From Pantoea alfalfae (GTDB taxonomy: Bacteria > Pseudomonadota > Gammaproteobacteria > Enterobacterales > Enterobacteriaceae): 64,000 nt of DNA. A model generated the notes under the pieces. It was not told the origin of the DNA, searched no databases, and saw only the letters and a program-made list of their open reading frames with translations. Below are positions 18,715-29,028 of this stretch, piece after piece. Made by a program: the position numbers and the translations under genes. Location of the stretch: NCBI RefSeq assembly GCF_019880205.1, contig NZ_CP082292.1, positions 744,001 to 808,000 of the forward strand. Direction: 5' to 3'. Position 1 is the first letter of the stretch, and every line of letters starts with the position of its first letter.

Positions 18715-19635
18715 ATGTATAACACGCTTGGCAATCAGTACGACAACTCCCTGGTTTCTAACGCCTTTGGCTTCATGCGTTTTCCGCTGAATTTCCAGCC
18801 TTACGACAGCGACGCCGAGTGGGTTATCACCGGCGTGCCGTTTGATGCCGCCACTTCTGGTCGTCCGGGCAGCCGCCTCGGTCCGGGCGCAATCCGCCAG
18901 ATCTCTACTAATCTGGCCTGGGAAGGCTGCCGCTGGCCGTGGGATTTCGATCTGCGTCAGCGTCTGAACGTCGTCGACTGTGGCGATTTGGTTTACGCCT
19001 TCGGCGACTCGCAGGATCTCTCAGACAAGTTACAGGCCCATGCTGAAAAACTGCTGGCCAATGGCAAGCGCATGATGACCTTTGGCGGTGACCACTACGT
19101 CACGCTGCCCCTGCTGCGCGCTCATGCAAAACACTTCGGCAAGATGGCGCTGGTGCATTTTGATGCCCATACCGACACCTACTCCAACGGCCCGACCTTT
19201 GACCACGGCACCATGTTCTTTACCGCGCCGAAAGAAGGCCTGATTGATCCACAGCATTCCGTGCAGATTGGTATCCGTACCGAGTTCGACAAGAGCCTGG
19301 GCTTCAACGTGCTGGATGCGGCACAGGTCAATGACCGCAGCGTTGACGATATCCTCGCCGAAGTAAAACGCACCGTCGGCGATCTGCCTGTTTATCTGAC
19401 CTTCGATATCGACTGTCTGGACCCGGCCCATGCGCCTGGCACCGGCACACCGGTCATTGGCGGCCTGACCACTGATAAAGCGACCAAGCTGATTCGTGGC
19501 CTTCAGGGCATGAACATTGTTGGCATGGATCTGGTAGAAGTGGCACCGGGTTACGATCATGCGGATCTGACTGCACTGGCGGCGGCGACGCTGGCGCTGG
19601 ATATGCTGCATGTTCAGGCTGCGAACAAAGGCTAA
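18715..19635 (+). CDS. speB: Agmatinase
   Basis: Manganese ureohydrolase that splits agmatine into putrescine and urea, completing the route begun by SpeA. 306 residues, as in E. coli. The metal ligands are in GGDHYVTLP (about 119), HFDAHTDTY (about 148) and [16 protein letters not shown] (about 229), the three classical arginase-family signatures. SD AGAGAG is upstream of ATG 18715. A terminator-like hairpin lies between speA and speB, so speB may have its own promoter. Confidence 0.98.
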   Translation: MYNTLGNQYDNSLVSNAFGFMRFPLNFQPYDSDAEWVITGVPFDAATSGRPGSRLGPGAIRQISTNLAWEGCRWPWDFDLRQRLNVVDCGDLVYAFGDSQDLSDKLQAHAEKLLANGKRMMTFGGDHYVTLPLLRAHAKHFGKMALVHFDAHTDTYSNGPTFDHGTMFFTAPKEGLIDPQHSVQIGIRTEFDKSLGFNVLDAAQVNDRSVDDILAEVKRTVGDLPVYLTFDIDCLDPAHAPGTGTPVIGGLTTDKATKLIRGLQGMNIVGMDLVEVAPGYDHADLTALAAATLALDMLHVQAANKG

Positions 19636-19675
19636 TTCCGTCTCTGATAAGAGAAGCCTGCCGGGTTTGCCTGGC

Positions 19676-19711
19676 TGGCATTGCGCCGCTAAGTGAGGCG
19701 GCGCAATGCCA
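19676..19711. repeat. Perfect 14-bp palindrome after speB
   Basis: TGGCATTGCGCCGC (19676-19689) and its exact inverse (19698-19711) are separated by 8 nt. There is no T tract on either side. It lies 41 bp after the speB stop, where it may protect the 3' end of the message or be a mobile palindrome; see findings. Confidence 0.7.
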
Positions 19712-19833
19712 ACAACTCTGCCCATCCGCTTTTCGCCTTCAGCTTGTCCCCCTTTGATAGCGCACGCACATCAGGCGTAACCGCGCATCAGCAACTAAAC
19801 TGACGGATATCAATTCTCAACGTGGAGGCAATT

Positions 19834-20244
19834 ATGGGCTTTCTGGATGAACTGGCGGGAGCGCTGCAGGGCAACCAGAGTGACGGGCATCTGCCCGGAC
19901 AGTTGCAGGCGGTCTGGCACTGGGTACAGGAGCAGGGCGGCATCGAAGTGCTGCTGCAAAAATTCCAGCAGGGCGGGCTGGGTGAGGTATTTGGTTCGTG
20001 GATCGGCACCGGGACGAATCAGCCGGTAGAACACAGCGACATCCACACAGCGTTTGGTGAGGCGGAACTGCAGTCACTGGCAGATAAGCTGGGAACCGAC
20101 GTGAAGGGCGCCGCAGGCACGCTGGCGGTTATTCTGCCGCAGCTGATCGATAAGATGTCACCTCAGGGGCACATGGATGAAGCATCGCTGCACGAGAACA
20201 AACTCGATTTAGGTTCGATGGTGGATCAGATATTCAAGCGTTAG
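19834..20244 (+). CDS. YidB-like protein (DUF937)
   Basis: 136-residue protein of the YidB/DUF937 family, function unknown. The match to E. coli YidB is clearest in the N-terminal half (WVQEQGGIEVLLQKFQQGGL) and the segment PQLIDKMSPQG. No signal peptide. The start is ATG 19834, eight bases after a GGAGG Shine-Dalgarno; a GTG at 19822 overlaps that SD and is rejected. In E. coli yidB is near gyrB, so this is either a relocated gene or a paralogue. It is flanked by two perfect palindromes (19676-19711 and 20273-20299). Confidence 0.85.
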   Translation: MGFLDELAGALQGNQSDGHLPGQLQAVWHWVQEQGGIEVLLQKFQQGGLGEVFGSWIGTGTNQPVEHSDIHTAFGEAELQSLADKLGTDVKGAAGTLAVILPQLIDKMSPQGHMDEASLHENKLDLGSMVDQIFKR

Positions 20245-20272
20245 GTCAGTGATGTTGACCTGATACGCCTTA

Positions 20273-20299
20273 CAGGCGCATGCACCGTACATGCGCCTG
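20273..20299. terminator. Palindrome between the YidB-like gene and loiP
   Basis: Perfect 10-bp stem CAGGCGCATG / CATGCGCCTG with a 7-nt loop between two convergent stops. No long T tract follows on either strand, so intrinsic termination would be weak, but the position fits a shared convergent terminator. Confidence 0.55.
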
Positions 20300-20308
20300 A
20301 CGTCTCTA

Positions 20309-21064
20309 TTACTTCGCGTCAGCGGCAATACGCTCACGGATGTGCCCGGCGCGCGCTTCAGAAGCAGGGTGCGAGTCAAACATCGAACTCTGACGTCCCT
20401 GTTCCAGTTTCGCCAGTTTCTCAAAGCTGGTCACCAGGCCTTCCGGATTGATATTGCGCTTCTTCATCAAATCGTAAGAGTAGTCATCCGCCTGCGATTC
20501 CTGCGTCTGTGAGAACTGCGCATTCACCAGTTTTTCACCCATTTCACCCAGCTGCGACTGCGACAGTGAACCAATCACGCCGCCCACGGAGGCCGCTGCC
20601 GTGCGGGCTGCGGTCGTGGCATACGCCAGCTGCATTGCCTTGCGCGTATGACCTAACGCCACGTGACCCATCTCATGGCCCAGGACGCCTTCCACTTCAT
20701 TATCGGTCATCATATCCATCAGGCCGCTGTAAACGCGGATACAGCCGTTTGCCATTGCCCAGGCGTTGACATCTTTGGTCTGATAAACCTTGTAGTTCGC
20801 CGGAACGCCGTTGATGTTGTCGCCCAGCGCGGCGGCGATCTTGTTCAGGCGCTGCTGATACTCACTGCCTGCAGGCGCAACCTGATTATCTTTGTCCATC
20901 TGCTCACAGGATTTATCACTGAGCTGCTTAACCTGATCGTCGCTCAGGGAATAAGCCTGATACGCCTGCGCGCCCGACTGCATCAGCGCATTATTGTCTA
21001 AACCCTGACAGCCGCTGAGCAGCGTTGCCAGCCCAAGCGCTAACACCGTTTTCTGGATTTTCAT
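20309..21064 (-). CDS. loiP: Metalloprotease LoiP (YggG), outer-membrane lipoprotein
   Basis: 251-residue M48-family zinc protease. Signal peptide with lipobox LSGC, so C19 is the predicted lipidated residue; the next residue is Gln, not Asp, which favours sorting to the outer membrane. The zinc motif HEMGH is at 130-134, with the third ligand expected in ESQADDYSYDLM near 190. E. coli LoiP is induced by low osmolarity and works with BepA-type quality control at the envelope. Divergent from tktA, with 271 bp between. Confidence 0.95.
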   Translation of the reverse strand: MKIQKTVLALGLATLLSGCQGLDNNALMQSGAQAYQAYSLSDDQVKQLSDKSCEQMDKDNQVAPAGSEYQQRLNKIAAALGDNINGVPANYKVYQTKDVNAWAMANGCIRVYSGLMDMMTDNEVEGVLGHEMGHVALGHTRKAMQLAYATTAARTAAASVGGVIGSLSQSQLGEMGEKLVNAQFSQTQESQADDYSYDLMKKRNINPEGLVTSFEKLAKLEQGRQSSMFDSHPASEARAGHIRERIAADAK

Positions 21065-21335
21065 GCTCTATCCCATTCATAACAAGGTAAGAAAAACAAA
21101 CACCTGAAACTCACTCAGGTGAATAAACGATTTGGTTATAGCGTGCCAGTCTGCACTTTGCTAGCAGAGTTGGCCGGAAAAGCCATACGAAGCGGTTACA
21201 TTTAGCGTTTTACAGCATGTACTTTTGCCCCGACTTTCATGTACATTGATGGGCAACTTTTTCCTTGTTTTGCCCACTAACTCATTAATAACAATGGGTT
21301 AAGGCGCGAAGCATTAATCCGACCTGGAGTAGAAA

Positions 21336-23330
21336 ATGCCCTCTCGTAAAGAGCTTGCCAACGCCATTCGTGCGTTAAGTATGGATGCAGTACAGAAAGC
21401 GAAATCGGGACATCCGGGTGCCCCAATGGGCATGGCGGACATCGCTGAAGTACTCTGGCGCGGCTACCTGAACCACAACCCAACCAACCCGCTGTGGGCC
21501 GACCGCGACCGTTTCGTCCTCTCTAACGGCCACGGCTCCATGCTGATCTACAGCCTGCTGCACCTGACCGGCTACGATCTGCCACTGAGTGAACTGGAAA
21601 ACTTCCGCCAACTGCACTCAAAAACTCCAGGTCATCCGGAATATGGCTACACAGTGGGCGTTGAAACCACTACCGGCCCGCTGGGGCAGGGCATCGCAAA
21701 CGCAGTCGGCTTCGCCATTGCAGAGCGCACGCTGGCCGCACAGTTCAACCGTCCGGGTCATGACATCGTAGACCACAACACCTATGTCTTCATGGGTGAT
21801 GGCTGCATGATGGAAGGTATCTCGCACGAAGTCTGCTCGCTGGCGGGTACGCTGAAGCTGGGCAAACTGGTTGCGTTCTATGATGACAACGGCATCTCTA
21901 TCGACGGTCACATTGATGGCTGGTTCACCGATGACACCGCGAAGCGCTTTGAAGCGTACGGCTGGCACGTGGTGCGCGGCGTTGATGGTCACGATGCGGA
22001 TGCGATTGCTAAAGCGATCGACGAAGCGAAAAGCGTCAGCGACAAGCCTTCACTGCTGATGTGCAAAACCGTTATCGGCTTTGGTTCACCCAACAAAGCA
22101 GGTACGCATGATTCACACGGCGCACCGCTGGGTGATGATGAAGTGGCTCTGACCCGCAAACAGCTGGGCTGGAACCACGCACCATTCGTTATTCCTTCTG
22201 ACATCTATGCAGAGTGGGACGCGAAAGAAGCGGGACAGGCAAAAGAGTCTGCATGGGATGAGAAATTCGCTGCGTATGCGCAGGCGCATCCTGAACTGGC
22301 TGCCGAGTTCAAACGTCGCGTCAGCAACGAACTGCCTGCTAACTGGCAGGAAGAGTCACAGAAGTTCGTTGAGCAGCTGCAGGCGAACCCGGCGAAGATC
22401 GCCAGCCGTAAAGCCTCACAGAACGCTATCGAAGCTTTCGGTAAAATTCTGCCGGAATACCTGGGCGGCTCAGCCGACCTGGCACCGAGCAACCTGACTA
22501 TCTGGTCTGGCTCCAAGCCAATCAACGAAGATGCAGCGGGTAACTACATCCATTACGGCGTGCGCGAGTTCGGTATGACCGCTATCGCTAATGGCCTGGC
22601 GCTGCATGGCGGCTTCCTGCCGTACACCGCGACCTTCCTGATGTTCGTTGAATATGCGCGTAATGCAGCGCGTATGGCGGCACTGATGAAGATCCGTCAG
22701 ATCATGGTCTACACCCACGACTCTATCGGTCTGGGCGAAGATGGCCCGACGCATCAGCCGGTTGAGCAGATGGCGAGCCTGCGTACCACACCAAACATGA
22801 GCCTGTGGCGTCCCTGTGACCAAGTTGAATCTGCCGTGGCGTGGAAATATGCCATTGAGCGTAAAGATGGCCCGACGGCACTGATTTTCTCTCGTCAGAA
22901 CCTGGCGCAGCAGGAACGTGATGCTGCGCAGCTGGCTAACGTGGCACGTGGCGGTTATGTGCTGAAAGATTGCGACGGCACACCTGAGCTGATCCTGATC
23001 GCCACCGGTTCAGAAGTTGAACTGGCTGTCGGTGCATGGGACAAACTCACCAGCGAAGGCCGCAAAGTGCGCGTGGTCTCTATGCCGTCAACGGATGCTT
23101 TCGACAAGCAGAGCGATGAATACCGCGAATCTGTACTGCCGAAAGCGATCAGCGCGCGCGTCGCTATCGAAGCGGGCATTGCGGATTACTGGTTCAAATA
23201 TACTGGCCTGAACGGCGCTATCGTGGGTATGACCAGCTTCGGCGAATCTGCACCTGCGGATCAGCTGTTTGAACTGTTTGGCTTCACCGTTGACAACGTG
23301 GTCGCGAAAGCGAAGGCGCTGCTGGCGTAA
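21336..23330 (+). CDS. tktA: Transketolase
   Basis: Thiamine-diphosphate enzyme of the non-oxidative pentose phosphate pathway. 664 residues. The ThDP/metal motif [18 protein letters not shown] is near 154-171, and substrate-binding histidines are in KSGHPGAP (about 23-30), GPLGQG (about 114) and [15 protein letters not shown] (about 462). SD GGAG precedes ATG 21336. In E. coli yggC-yggF and cmt genes lie between tktA and epd; here only a terminator and a control region do. The 271-bp upstream gap contains a GGGCAA/TTGCCC inverted repeat at about 21251-21275. Confidence 0.98.
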   Translation: MPSRKELANAIRALSMDAVQKAKSGHPGAPMGMADIAEVLWRGYLNHNPTNPLWADRDRFVLSNGHGSMLIYSLLHLTGYDLPLSELENFRQLHSKTPGHPEYGYTVGVETTTGPLGQGIANAVGFAIAERTLAAQFNRPGHDIVDHNTYVFMGDGCMMEGISHEVCSLAGTLKLGKLVAFYDDNGISIDGHIDGWFTDDTAKRFEAYGWHVVRGVDGHDADAIAKAIDEAKSVSDKPSLLMCKTVIGFGSPNKAGTHDSHGAPLGDDEVALTRKQLGWNHAPFVIPSDIYAEWDAKEAGQAKESAWDEKFAAYAQAHPELAAEFKRRVSNELPANWQEESQKFVEQLQANPAKIASRKASQNAIEAFGKILPEYLGGSADLAPSNLTIWSGSKPINEDAAGNYIHYGVREFGMTAIANGLALHGGFLPYTATFLMFVEYARNAARMAALMKIRQIMVYTHDSIGLGEDGPTHQPVEQMASLRTTPNMSLWRPCDQVESAVAWKYAIERKDGPTALIFSRQNLAQQERDAAQLANVARGGYVLKDCDGTPELILIATGSEVELAVGAWDKLTSEGRKVRVVSMPSTDAFDKQSDEYRESVLPKAISARVAIEAGIADYWFKYTGLNGAIVGMTSFGESAPADQLFELFGFTVDNVVAKAKALLA

Positions 23331-23367
23331 AAACCGCCCGGGCGGGTCTGTTCCCGTCTGGCAGCGA

Positions 23368-23402
23368 AATAAGAGGGACGAAATTTTCATCCCTCTTATT
23401 TA
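23368..23402 (+). terminator. tktA terminator
   Basis: 11-bp AT-flanked stem AATAAGAGGGA (23368-23378) / TCCCTCTTATT (23390-23400) extended inward by GAAA/TTTC, ending in a T-rich tail. Lies 38 bp after the tktA stop; a GC palindrome CCGCCCGGGCGG precedes it. Confidence 0.85.
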
Positions 23403-23438
23403 TTATTCCTCCAGTAATAACTGACAATGGCTCGAATT

Positions 23439-23454
23439 TGTGACGCAGATCCAA
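23439..23454. promoter_or_regulatory. Weak CRP-like site upstream of epd
   Basis: TGTGA-CGCAGA-TCCAA has one perfect and one poor half-site (8 of 10 positions). E. coli epd is CRP-activated, which is the only reason to list it. Confidence 0.3.
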
Positions 23455-23462
23455 ATTTAAGC

Positions 23463-23478
23463 AGTCAGATTGATCACA
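23463..23478. promoter_or_regulatory. CRP-like site upstream of epd
   Basis: AGTCA-GATTGA-TCACA has one perfect half-site and matches 8 of 10 consensus positions. It lies about 40 bp upstream of the Cra site, so the region resembles the CRP/Cra-controlled epd promoter of E. coli. Confidence 0.4.
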
Positions 23479-23512
23479 ATCATTCCTGTTATTCCTTCCT
23501 TCTATTATTGTG

Positions 23513-23527
23513 GCTGAACCGTTTCAG
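23513..23527. promoter_or_regulatory. Cra (FruR) operator of the epd-pgk-fbaA operon
   Basis: GCTGAACCGTTTCAG contains the palindrome CTGAA-CCG-TTTCAG and fits the Cra consensus GCTGAANCGNTTCA. It lies about 120 bp upstream of epd. In E. coli Cra controls this operon, tying lower glycolysis to fructose-1-phosphate/fructose bisphosphate levels. Confidence 0.8.
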
Positions 23528-23644
23528 TTGCCGTGCAGACCGCCCTGATTTCGGACAATGCCGGGTAAGAATCTCCTGTACAAAATGCAGTGAAACGCTC
23601 AGGCTAACGGCACGTTTTTTTCAGTCTGACGTGGCAGGAGAGAA

Positions 23645-24664
23645 ATGACGGTACGGGTAGCGATAAATGGTTTTGGCCGGATTGGACGCAACGTCCTGCG
23701 CGCGCTCTATGAAACGGGCCGACGCGCAGAGATCACTGTGGTCGCCATTAACGAGCTGGCAGAAGCCACCGGTATGGCACACCTGCTGAAATACGATACC
23801 AGCCATGGCCGTTTTGCTTTCGATGTCCGTCAGGAGCGCGATGTGATGTGGGTGGGGGGGGATACCCTGCGTATTTTGCACCGTGCAGACATTACCGATT
23901 TGCCCTGGCGTGAACTCGACGTGGATGTGGTGCTGGACTGCACCGGCGTCTATGGCTCGCGGGCTGATGGCGAAGCGCATCTGCAGGCGGGCGCTAAAAA
24001 AGTGCTGTTCTCTCATCCCGGTGGCAACGATCTCGACGCCACGGTGGTGTATGGCGTTAACCAGCAGGCACTGACCGCCAGCGACCGCATCGTTTCCAAC
24101 GCCTCCTGTACGACGAACTGCATTATTCCGGTGATTAAGCTGCTGGATGATGCGTTTGGAATCGAATCCGGTACCGTCACTACGATCCACTCGGCGATGC
24201 ACGATCAGCAGGTGATCGACGCCTATCACAGCGATCTGCGCCGCACACGCGCAGCCAGTCAGTCGATCATTCCAGTGGATACGCGTCTGGCGGCCGGCAT
24301 TACCCGTATTTTTCCGAAATTCAACGATCGCTTTGAGGCAATAGCCGTTCGCGTCCCGACGATTAACGTGACGGCCATTGATCTCAGCGTTTCTGTGCAT
24401 AACGCGGTGACAGCGTGTGATGTTAACACCCTGTTGCGGAGCGCGGCAGAAGGGGCATTTCGTGGTATAGTTGACTATACGGAATTACCGTTAGTCTCAG
24501 TAGATTTTAACCATGATCCGCACAGTGCCATTGTGGATGGAACACAAACGCGGGTCAGCGGTCAACACCTTATCAAGACCCTGGTCTGGTGTGACAACGA
24601 ATGGGGCTTTGCTAACCGAATGCTCGACACGACGTTAGCGATGGCCGCAAGCGGTTTCAGGTAA
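23645..24664 (+). CDS. epd: D-erythrose-4-phosphate dehydrogenase
   Basis: GAPDH-family enzyme that oxidises erythrose 4-phosphate to 4-phosphoerythronate, first step of the deoxyxylulose-dependent pyridoxal phosphate pathway. 339 residues. The NAD-binding glycine motif INGFGRIGR is at 8-16 and the catalytic Cys is C155 in SNASCTTNC. Distinguished from GapA by synteny with pgk-fbaA and overall match to Epd. SD AGGAGAG precedes ATG 23645. Pgk follows after 51 bp. Confidence 0.97.
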   Translation: MTVRVAINGFGRIGRNVLRALYETGRRAEITVVAINELAEATGMAHLLKYDTSHGRFAFDVRQERDVMWVGGDTLRILHRADITDLPWRELDVDVVLDCTGVYGSRADGEAHLQAGAKKVLFSHPGGNDLDATVVYGVNQQALTASDRIVSNASCTTNCIIPVIKLLDDAFGIESGTVTTIHSAMHDQQVIDAYHSDLRRTRAASQSIIPVDTRLAAGITRIFPKFNDRFEAIAVRVPTINVTAIDLSVSVHNAVTACDVNTLLRSAAEGAFRGIVDYTELPLVSVDFNHDPHSAIVDGTQTRVSGQHLIKTLVWCDNEWGFANRMLDTTLAMAASGFR

Positions 24665-24715
24665 GACGCGGTTTGCGTCTGGCAAAACTTATGAGAATCA
24701 ACGAGAGGGTTCACC

Positions 24716-25879
24716 ATGTCTGTAATTAAGATGACCGATCTGGATCTGGCTGGCAAACGCGTTCTGATCCGTGCCGATCTGAACGTACCAGTTAAAGAAG
24801 GTAAAGTGACGTCTGATGCACGTATCCGTGCTTCTCTGCCAACCATTGAAGCGGCGTTGAAACAGGGCGCGAAAGTAATGGTTACCTCCCACCTGGGTCG
24901 TCCGACCGAAGGTGAGTACAACGAAGAGTTCTCGCTGCTGCCGGTAGTTAACTACCTGAAAGAGAAGCTGAGCGGCACCAATGTGACCCTGGCAAAAGAT
25001 TACCTCGATGGTGTTGAAGTCGGCGCTGGCGAACTGGTGGTGCTGGAAAACGTTCGCTTTAACAAAGGCGAAAAGAAAGACGACGAAGCGCTGTCTAAAA
25101 AATATGCTGCGCTGTGCGACGTATTTGTGATGGACGCCTTTGGTACTGCGCACCGTGCGCAGGCGTCTACCCACGGCGTCGGCAAATTTGCCCCTATCGC
25201 CTGTGCTGGCCCGCTGCTCTCTGCGGAACTGGAAGCGCTGGGTAAAGTCATGAGCAACCCGGAGCGTCCGCTGGTGGCTGTCGTTGGCGGTTCTAAAGTC
25301 TCTACCAAATTTGACGTGCTGCAGTCTCTGGTCAAAATCGCGGACACCGTGATTGTGGGCGGCGGCATCGCGAACACCTTCGTCGCTATCGACAACAAAG
25401 TCGGTAAATCACTCTATGAACCCGACTTCGTTGAAGCAGCCAAAGGCCTGCGCGATCAGCACGGCATCCCGGTTCCGACTGACTCACGCGTCGGCACAGA
25501 ATTCTCTGAAACTGCGCCAGCGACCGTGAAAAAGGTTTCGGAAGTGGCGGATAACGAAGAGATTATGGACTTCGGTGACGAAACTGCACAGGCAATGGCT
25601 GCTATCCTGAAGGATGCTAAAACCATCCTGTGGAACGGCCCGGTGGGCGTATTTGAGTTCCCTAACTTCCGTAAAGGCACCGAGATCTTGGCTAACGCCA
25701 TTGCAGACAGCGATGCCTTCTCTGTTGCTGGCGGCGGCGATACCTTAGCGGCTATCGACCTGTTCGGCATTGAAGACAAAATTTCCTACATCTCTACCGG
25801 CGGCGGCGCGTTCCTTGAGTTCGTGGAAGGCAAAAAACTGCCTGCAGTTGCTATGCTGGAAGAGCGTGCTAAGCAGTAA
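24716..25879 (+). CDS. pgk: Phosphoglycerate kinase
   Basis: Transfers phosphate between 1,3-bisphosphoglycerate and ADP in glycolysis. 387 residues, the E. coli length. The N-domain substrate site [11 protein letters not shown] is near 19-29, and ATP-site segments [11 protein letters not shown] (about 305) and the C-terminal [10 protein letters not shown] and [10 protein letters not shown] are intact. Between epd and fbaA in a conserved operon; codon use is strongly biased, as in highly expressed genes. Confidence 0.98.
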   Translation: MSVIKMTDLDLAGKRVLIRADLNVPVKEGKVTSDARIRASLPTIEAALKQGAKVMVTSHLGRPTEGEYNEEFSLLPVVNYLKEKLSGTNVTLAKDYLDGVEVGAGELVVLENVRFNKGEKKDDEALSKKYAALCDVFVMDAFGTAHRAQASTHGVGKFAPIACAGPLLSAELEALGKVMSNPERPLVAVVGGSKVSTKFDVLQSLVKIADTVIVGGGIANTFVAIDNKVGKSLYEPDFVEAAKGLRDQHGIPVPTDSRVGTEFSETAPATVKKVSEVADNEEIMDFGDETAQAMAAILKDAKTILWNGPVGVFEFPNFRKGTEILANAIADSDAFSVAGGGDTLAAIDLFGIEDKISYISTGGGAFLEFVEGKKLPAVAMLEERAKQ

Positions 25880-25888
25880 TCCTTTGGG

Positions 25889-25909
25889 GGCGATGCCCGT
25901 GGCATCGCC
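25889..25909 (+). other. Hairpin in the pgk-fbaA gap
   Basis: Perfect 9-bp stem GGCGATGCC / GGCATCGCC with a 3-nt loop, 10 bp after the pgk stop, without a T tract. It may protect the pgk 3' end or be an RNase processing boundary rather than a terminator, since fbaA follows in the same operon. Confidence 0.5.
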
Positions 25910-25983
25910 TGAAGTCTTGCCCGTCTGGGCGTTTAAATCGACGTTCCTCAAGGGGAACAACGGTCACGAAACAGGACACAATC

Positions 25984-27063
25984 ATGTCTAAAATTTTTGA
26001 TTTCGTAAAACCCGGCGTTGTCACTGGTGATGACGTACAGAAGATCTTCAAAGTTGCGAAAGAGAACAAATTCGCACTGCCAGCCGTAAACTGCGTCGGC
26101 ACCGACTCTATCAATGCCGCACTGGAAGCCGCTGCGAAAGTTAAAGCGCCAATCATTATCCAGTTCTCTAACGGCGGTGCTGCATTTATCGCGGGTAAAG
26201 GCTTCAAGACTGATAAACCACAGGGCGCGGCCATTTTCGGCGCTATCGCGGGTGCACACCATGTTCACCTGATGGCTGAGCAGTATGGTGTGCCGGTTAT
26301 CCTGCACACTGACCACTGTGCCAAGAAACTGCTGCCATGGATCGACGGTCTGCTGGACGCAGGTGAAGAGTATTTCCAGAAAAACGGTAAACCACTGTTC
26401 TCTTCTCATATGATCGATCTGTCAGAAGAGTCTCTGGAAGAGAACATCGAGATCAGCAGCAAATACCTGGCGCGCATGGCGAAACTGGACATGACGCTGG
26501 AAATCGAACTGGGCTGCACCGGTGGTGAAGAAGATGGCGTGGATAACAGCCACATGGACGCATCTGCGCTCTACACCCAGCCAGAAGATGTGAACTACGC
26601 GTACGAAAAACTGCATGCGATTAGCCCGCGCTTCACCATTGCGGCCTCATTCGGTAATGTGCACGGCGTTTACAAACCAGGTAACGTGAAACTGACCCCA
26701 ACCATTCTGCGTGATTCGCAGAAATATGTGTGTGAAAAACATGGCCTGCCGCACAACGCGCTGGACTTCGTTTTCCACGGCGGTTCAGGTTCTTCAGCTG
26801 CAGAAATTGAAGAGTCTATCAGCTACGGCGTGATCAAGATGAACATCGATACCGACACCCAGTGGGCAACCTGGGACGGCATCCTGCAGTACTACAAAAA
26901 GAACGAAGGCTATCTGCAGTCGCAGCTGGGTAACCCGGAAGGCGACGACAAGCCAAACAAAAAATACTACGACCCACGCGTCTGGCTGCGTTCTGCCCAG
27001 GCCTCTATGGTCGTGCGTCTGGAGCAGGCTTTCAAAGAGCTGAACGCTGTCGACGTGCTGTAA
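25984..27063 (+). CDS. fbaA: Fructose-bisphosphate aldolase, class II
   Basis: Zinc-dependent class II aldolase cleaving fructose 1,6-bisphosphate. 359 residues. The catalytic Asp/zinc-ligand region is VILHTDHCAKK (about 105-115), further zinc ligands are expected at E175-type LEIELGCTGGEED and in HGVYKPG, and the phosphate loop is FHGGSGSS (about 264-271). Last gene of epd-pgk-fbaA, closed by a strong terminator 20 bp downstream. Confidence 0.98.
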   Translation: MSKIFDFVKPGVVTGDDVQKIFKVAKENKFALPAVNCVGTDSINAALEAAAKVKAPIIIQFSNGGAAFIAGKGFKTDKPQGAAIFGAIAGAHHVHLMAEQYGVPVILHTDHCAKKLLPWIDGLLDAGEEYFQKNGKPLFSSHMIDLSEESLEENIEISSKYLARMAKLDMTLEIELGCTGGEEDGVDNSHMDASALYTQPEDVNYAYEKLHAISPRFTIAASFGNVHGVYKPGNVKLTPTILRDSQKYVCEKHGLPHNALDFVFHGGSGSSAAEIEESISYGVIKMNIDTDTQWATWDGILQYYKKNEGYLQSQLGNPEGDDKPNKKYYDPRVWLRSAQASMVVRLEQAFKELNAVDVL

Positions 27064-27083
27064 CTGACATACAGTTATCGTAC

Positions 27084-27111
27084 AAAAAAGGCCCGAAAGG
27101 GCCTTTTTTTT
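27084..27111 (+). terminator. fbaA terminator
   Basis: GGCCC-GAAA-GGGCC with a stable GNRA-type tetraloop, an A6 tract before the stem and a T8 tract after it. Ends the epd-pgk-fbaA operon; the tracts could make it work both ways. Confidence 0.95.
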
Positions 27112-27255
27112 GACCTTTTTTTGTCAGGTTTGTGTCAAAAGCCATGCAGGTTTGGCACACCGCCATTTATTGTTTACCCTTTTGTCAGGGATTGTCAGAG
27201 CGGTTCTGACAATGTGTTGTTATTTCCCCGGGAAATTTGATTACAGGATGGTTCC

Positions 27256-28137
27256 ATGCAGGATACGGGTATGTTTGATGAGCTCAACAACGCGGGTAAC
27301 TGGATAGTACGCAATCAGGAGCTGCTGATTAGCTATGCGGTAAACATTGTCGCAGCTATTGCGATTATCTTTGTGGGGATGATGATTGCACGCATCATCT
27401 CTAACACCGTTAATCGTCTGCTGCGCGCGCGTCATATTGATACGACTGTTGCTGATTTTCTGTCGGCGCTGGTGCGCTACGGTATTATCGCCTTCACGCT
27501 TATCGCGGCACTTGGGCGCATTGGTGTCCAGACAACCTCGGTCATCGCCATCCTTGGTGCAGCCGGTCTGGCTGTCGGTCTGGCATTAAAAGACTCCCTG
27601 TCAAACCTTGCTGCGGGCGTACTGCTGGTGATTTTCCGTCACTTCCGTGCCGGTGAGTTCGTTGATCTGGGTGGGATCATGGGTACGGTAATGAACGTGC
27701 AGATCTTCTCCACCACGCTCAAATCAGCCGACGGCAAGCGAGTGGTGGTGCCTAACGGTAAAATTCTTGCCGGAAACATCGTTAACTTCTCGCGTGAGCC
27801 GGTTCGCCGTAATGAATTTATCATTGGCGTCTCTTACGATGCTGATGTTGATGAGGTTCTGACGCTGTTGCGTGAAGTGGTCGACGCTGACAGTCGTGTA
27901 TTGCAGGATAAAGGCGTGCAGGTTGGTCTGAATGAGCTGGCCGCTTCCTCCATGAACTTTGTGGTGCGCTGCTGGAGCAACAGCGGCGATCTGCAGGACG
28001 TCTACTGGGACCTGCTGAAGAACTTTAAGCGTGCGCTGGATGGCAAAGGGATTGGTATTCCTTATCCGCAGATGGATGTGCATCTGCACCGTGTCAGACA
28101 GTCAGACGCAACTACGCCAGAGACTCAGCCACAGTAA
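27256..28137 (+). CDS. mscS: Small-conductance mechanosensitive channel MscS
   Basis: Heptameric inner-membrane channel that opens under membrane tension and vents solutes on osmotic downshock. 293 residues, colinear with E. coli MscS through the pore: TM1 about 27-50, TM2 about 63-85, TM3 about 93-128. The gate leucines L105 and L109 and hinge glycine G121 are present. Two pore-hinge positions differ from E. coli: residue 112 is Lys (Gln in K-12) and 113 is Asp (Gly in K-12), giving [10 protein letters not shown]. The cytoplasmic cage follows from 130. The C-terminal tail is a few residues longer than in E. coli. Confidence 0.96.
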   Translation: MQDTGMFDELNNAGNWIVRNQELLISYAVNIVAAIAIIFVGMMIARIISNTVNRLLRARHIDTTVADFLSALVRYGIIAFTLIAALGRIGVQTTSVIAILGAAGLAVGLALKDSLSNLAAGVLLVIFRHFRAGEFVDLGGIMGTVMNVQIFSTTLKSADGKRVVVPNGKILAGNIVNFSREPVRRNEFIIGVSYDADVDEVLTLLREVVDADSRVLQDKGVQVGLNELAASSMNFVVRCWSNSGDLQDVYWDLLKNFKRALDGKGIGIPYPQMDVHLHRVRQSDATTPETQPQ

Positions 28138-28222
28138 TCTTTCAGTGGGCGGCTTCTGTCGCCCATTCATTTTGCTAATCGCAGATTAATTCTTTCAATT
28201 TCCGCTAATCATCCTCTCTCTT

Positions 28223-28228
28223 TATACT
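28223..28228 (+). promoter_or_regulatory. Candidate argO -10 element
   Basis: TATACT matches the -10 consensus at 5 of 6 positions, 34 bp upstream of the argO start. The sequence 17 bp further upstream (TTCCGC) is a poor -35, as expected for a promoter that needs the ArgP activator; the argP gene lies in this window. Confidence 0.4.
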
Positions 28229-28261
28229 TCTCCTCCTCTAACGATGTGAGGAAATAATCCT

Positions 28262-28885
28262 GTGTTATCTCTCTATTTTCAGGGGCTTGCCCTTGGCGCC
28301 GCGCTGATTCTGCCGCTGGGCCCGCAGAACGCTTTTGTGATGAATCAGGGGGTAAAGCGTCAGTATCATCTGATGACGGCAGCCCTCTGCTCGCTGAGTG
28401 ATATTCTGCTGATCTGCGGTGGGATCTTTGGCGGCAGCGCCTTGCTGAGCCAGTCTCCACTGCTGCTGATGGTGATCACCTGGGCGGGTGTAGCCTTTCT
28501 GTTGTGGTATGGCTGGGGCGCATTGCGTAACGCTTTTCGCGGCGACGCCGATCTGTCGGATGGTGAGCCATTAAAGCAGAGCAGGGGACGCATTATCGCG
28601 ACGCTGCTGGCAGTGACCTGGCTCAATCCGCACGTCTATCTCGATACCTTTGTGGTGCTGGGCAGTCTTGGCGGTCAGTTGCCGACCACCACCGCGCGTC
28701 AGTGGTTTGCGCTGGGCACCATCAGTGCGTCGATCCTGTGGTTCTTTAGTCTGGCGCTGCTGGCCGCCTGGCTGTCACCACGCCTGCGCACCGCCAAAGC
28801 CCAGCGCATCATTAACCTGCTGGTGGGCGCGGTGATGTGGTTTATCGCCCTGCAACTGGCGCGCCAGGGCATTGCCGGATTTTGA
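28262..28885 (+). CDS. argO: Arginine exporter ArgO
   Basis: LysE-family exporter of arginine (and canavanine) in the inner membrane. 207 residues with six hydrophobic segments. Starts with GTG at 28262, as in E. coli; SD GAGGAAA is upstream. Near-identical core: [20 protein letters not shown] at the N-terminus and [20 protein letters not shown] in the middle, the LysE signature. In E. coli ArgP activates it with arginine; lysine opposes. Confidence 0.95.
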   Translation: MLSLYFQGLALGAALILPLGPQNAFVMNQGVKRQYHLMTAALCSLSDILLICGGIFGGSALLSQSPLLLMVITWAGVAFLLWYGWGALRNAFRGDADLSDGEPLKQSRGRIIATLLAVTWLNPHVYLDTFVVLGSLGGQLPTTTARQWFALGTISASILWFFSLALLAAWLSPRLRTAKAQRIINLLVGAVMWFIALQLARQGIAGF

Positions 28886-29028
28886 TCCCAACGTCGATCC
28901 GGTGCGGTTATTGCCGCGCGGAGGCCGAACTTTTGCCATAATGACCACTCAAAGCATGGCGCATACCGATGCGCTGTTGGGCTTCGCCGGTTGGAAGCCG
29001 TCATAGTACCTTTTCAAGGAGGACTTTC

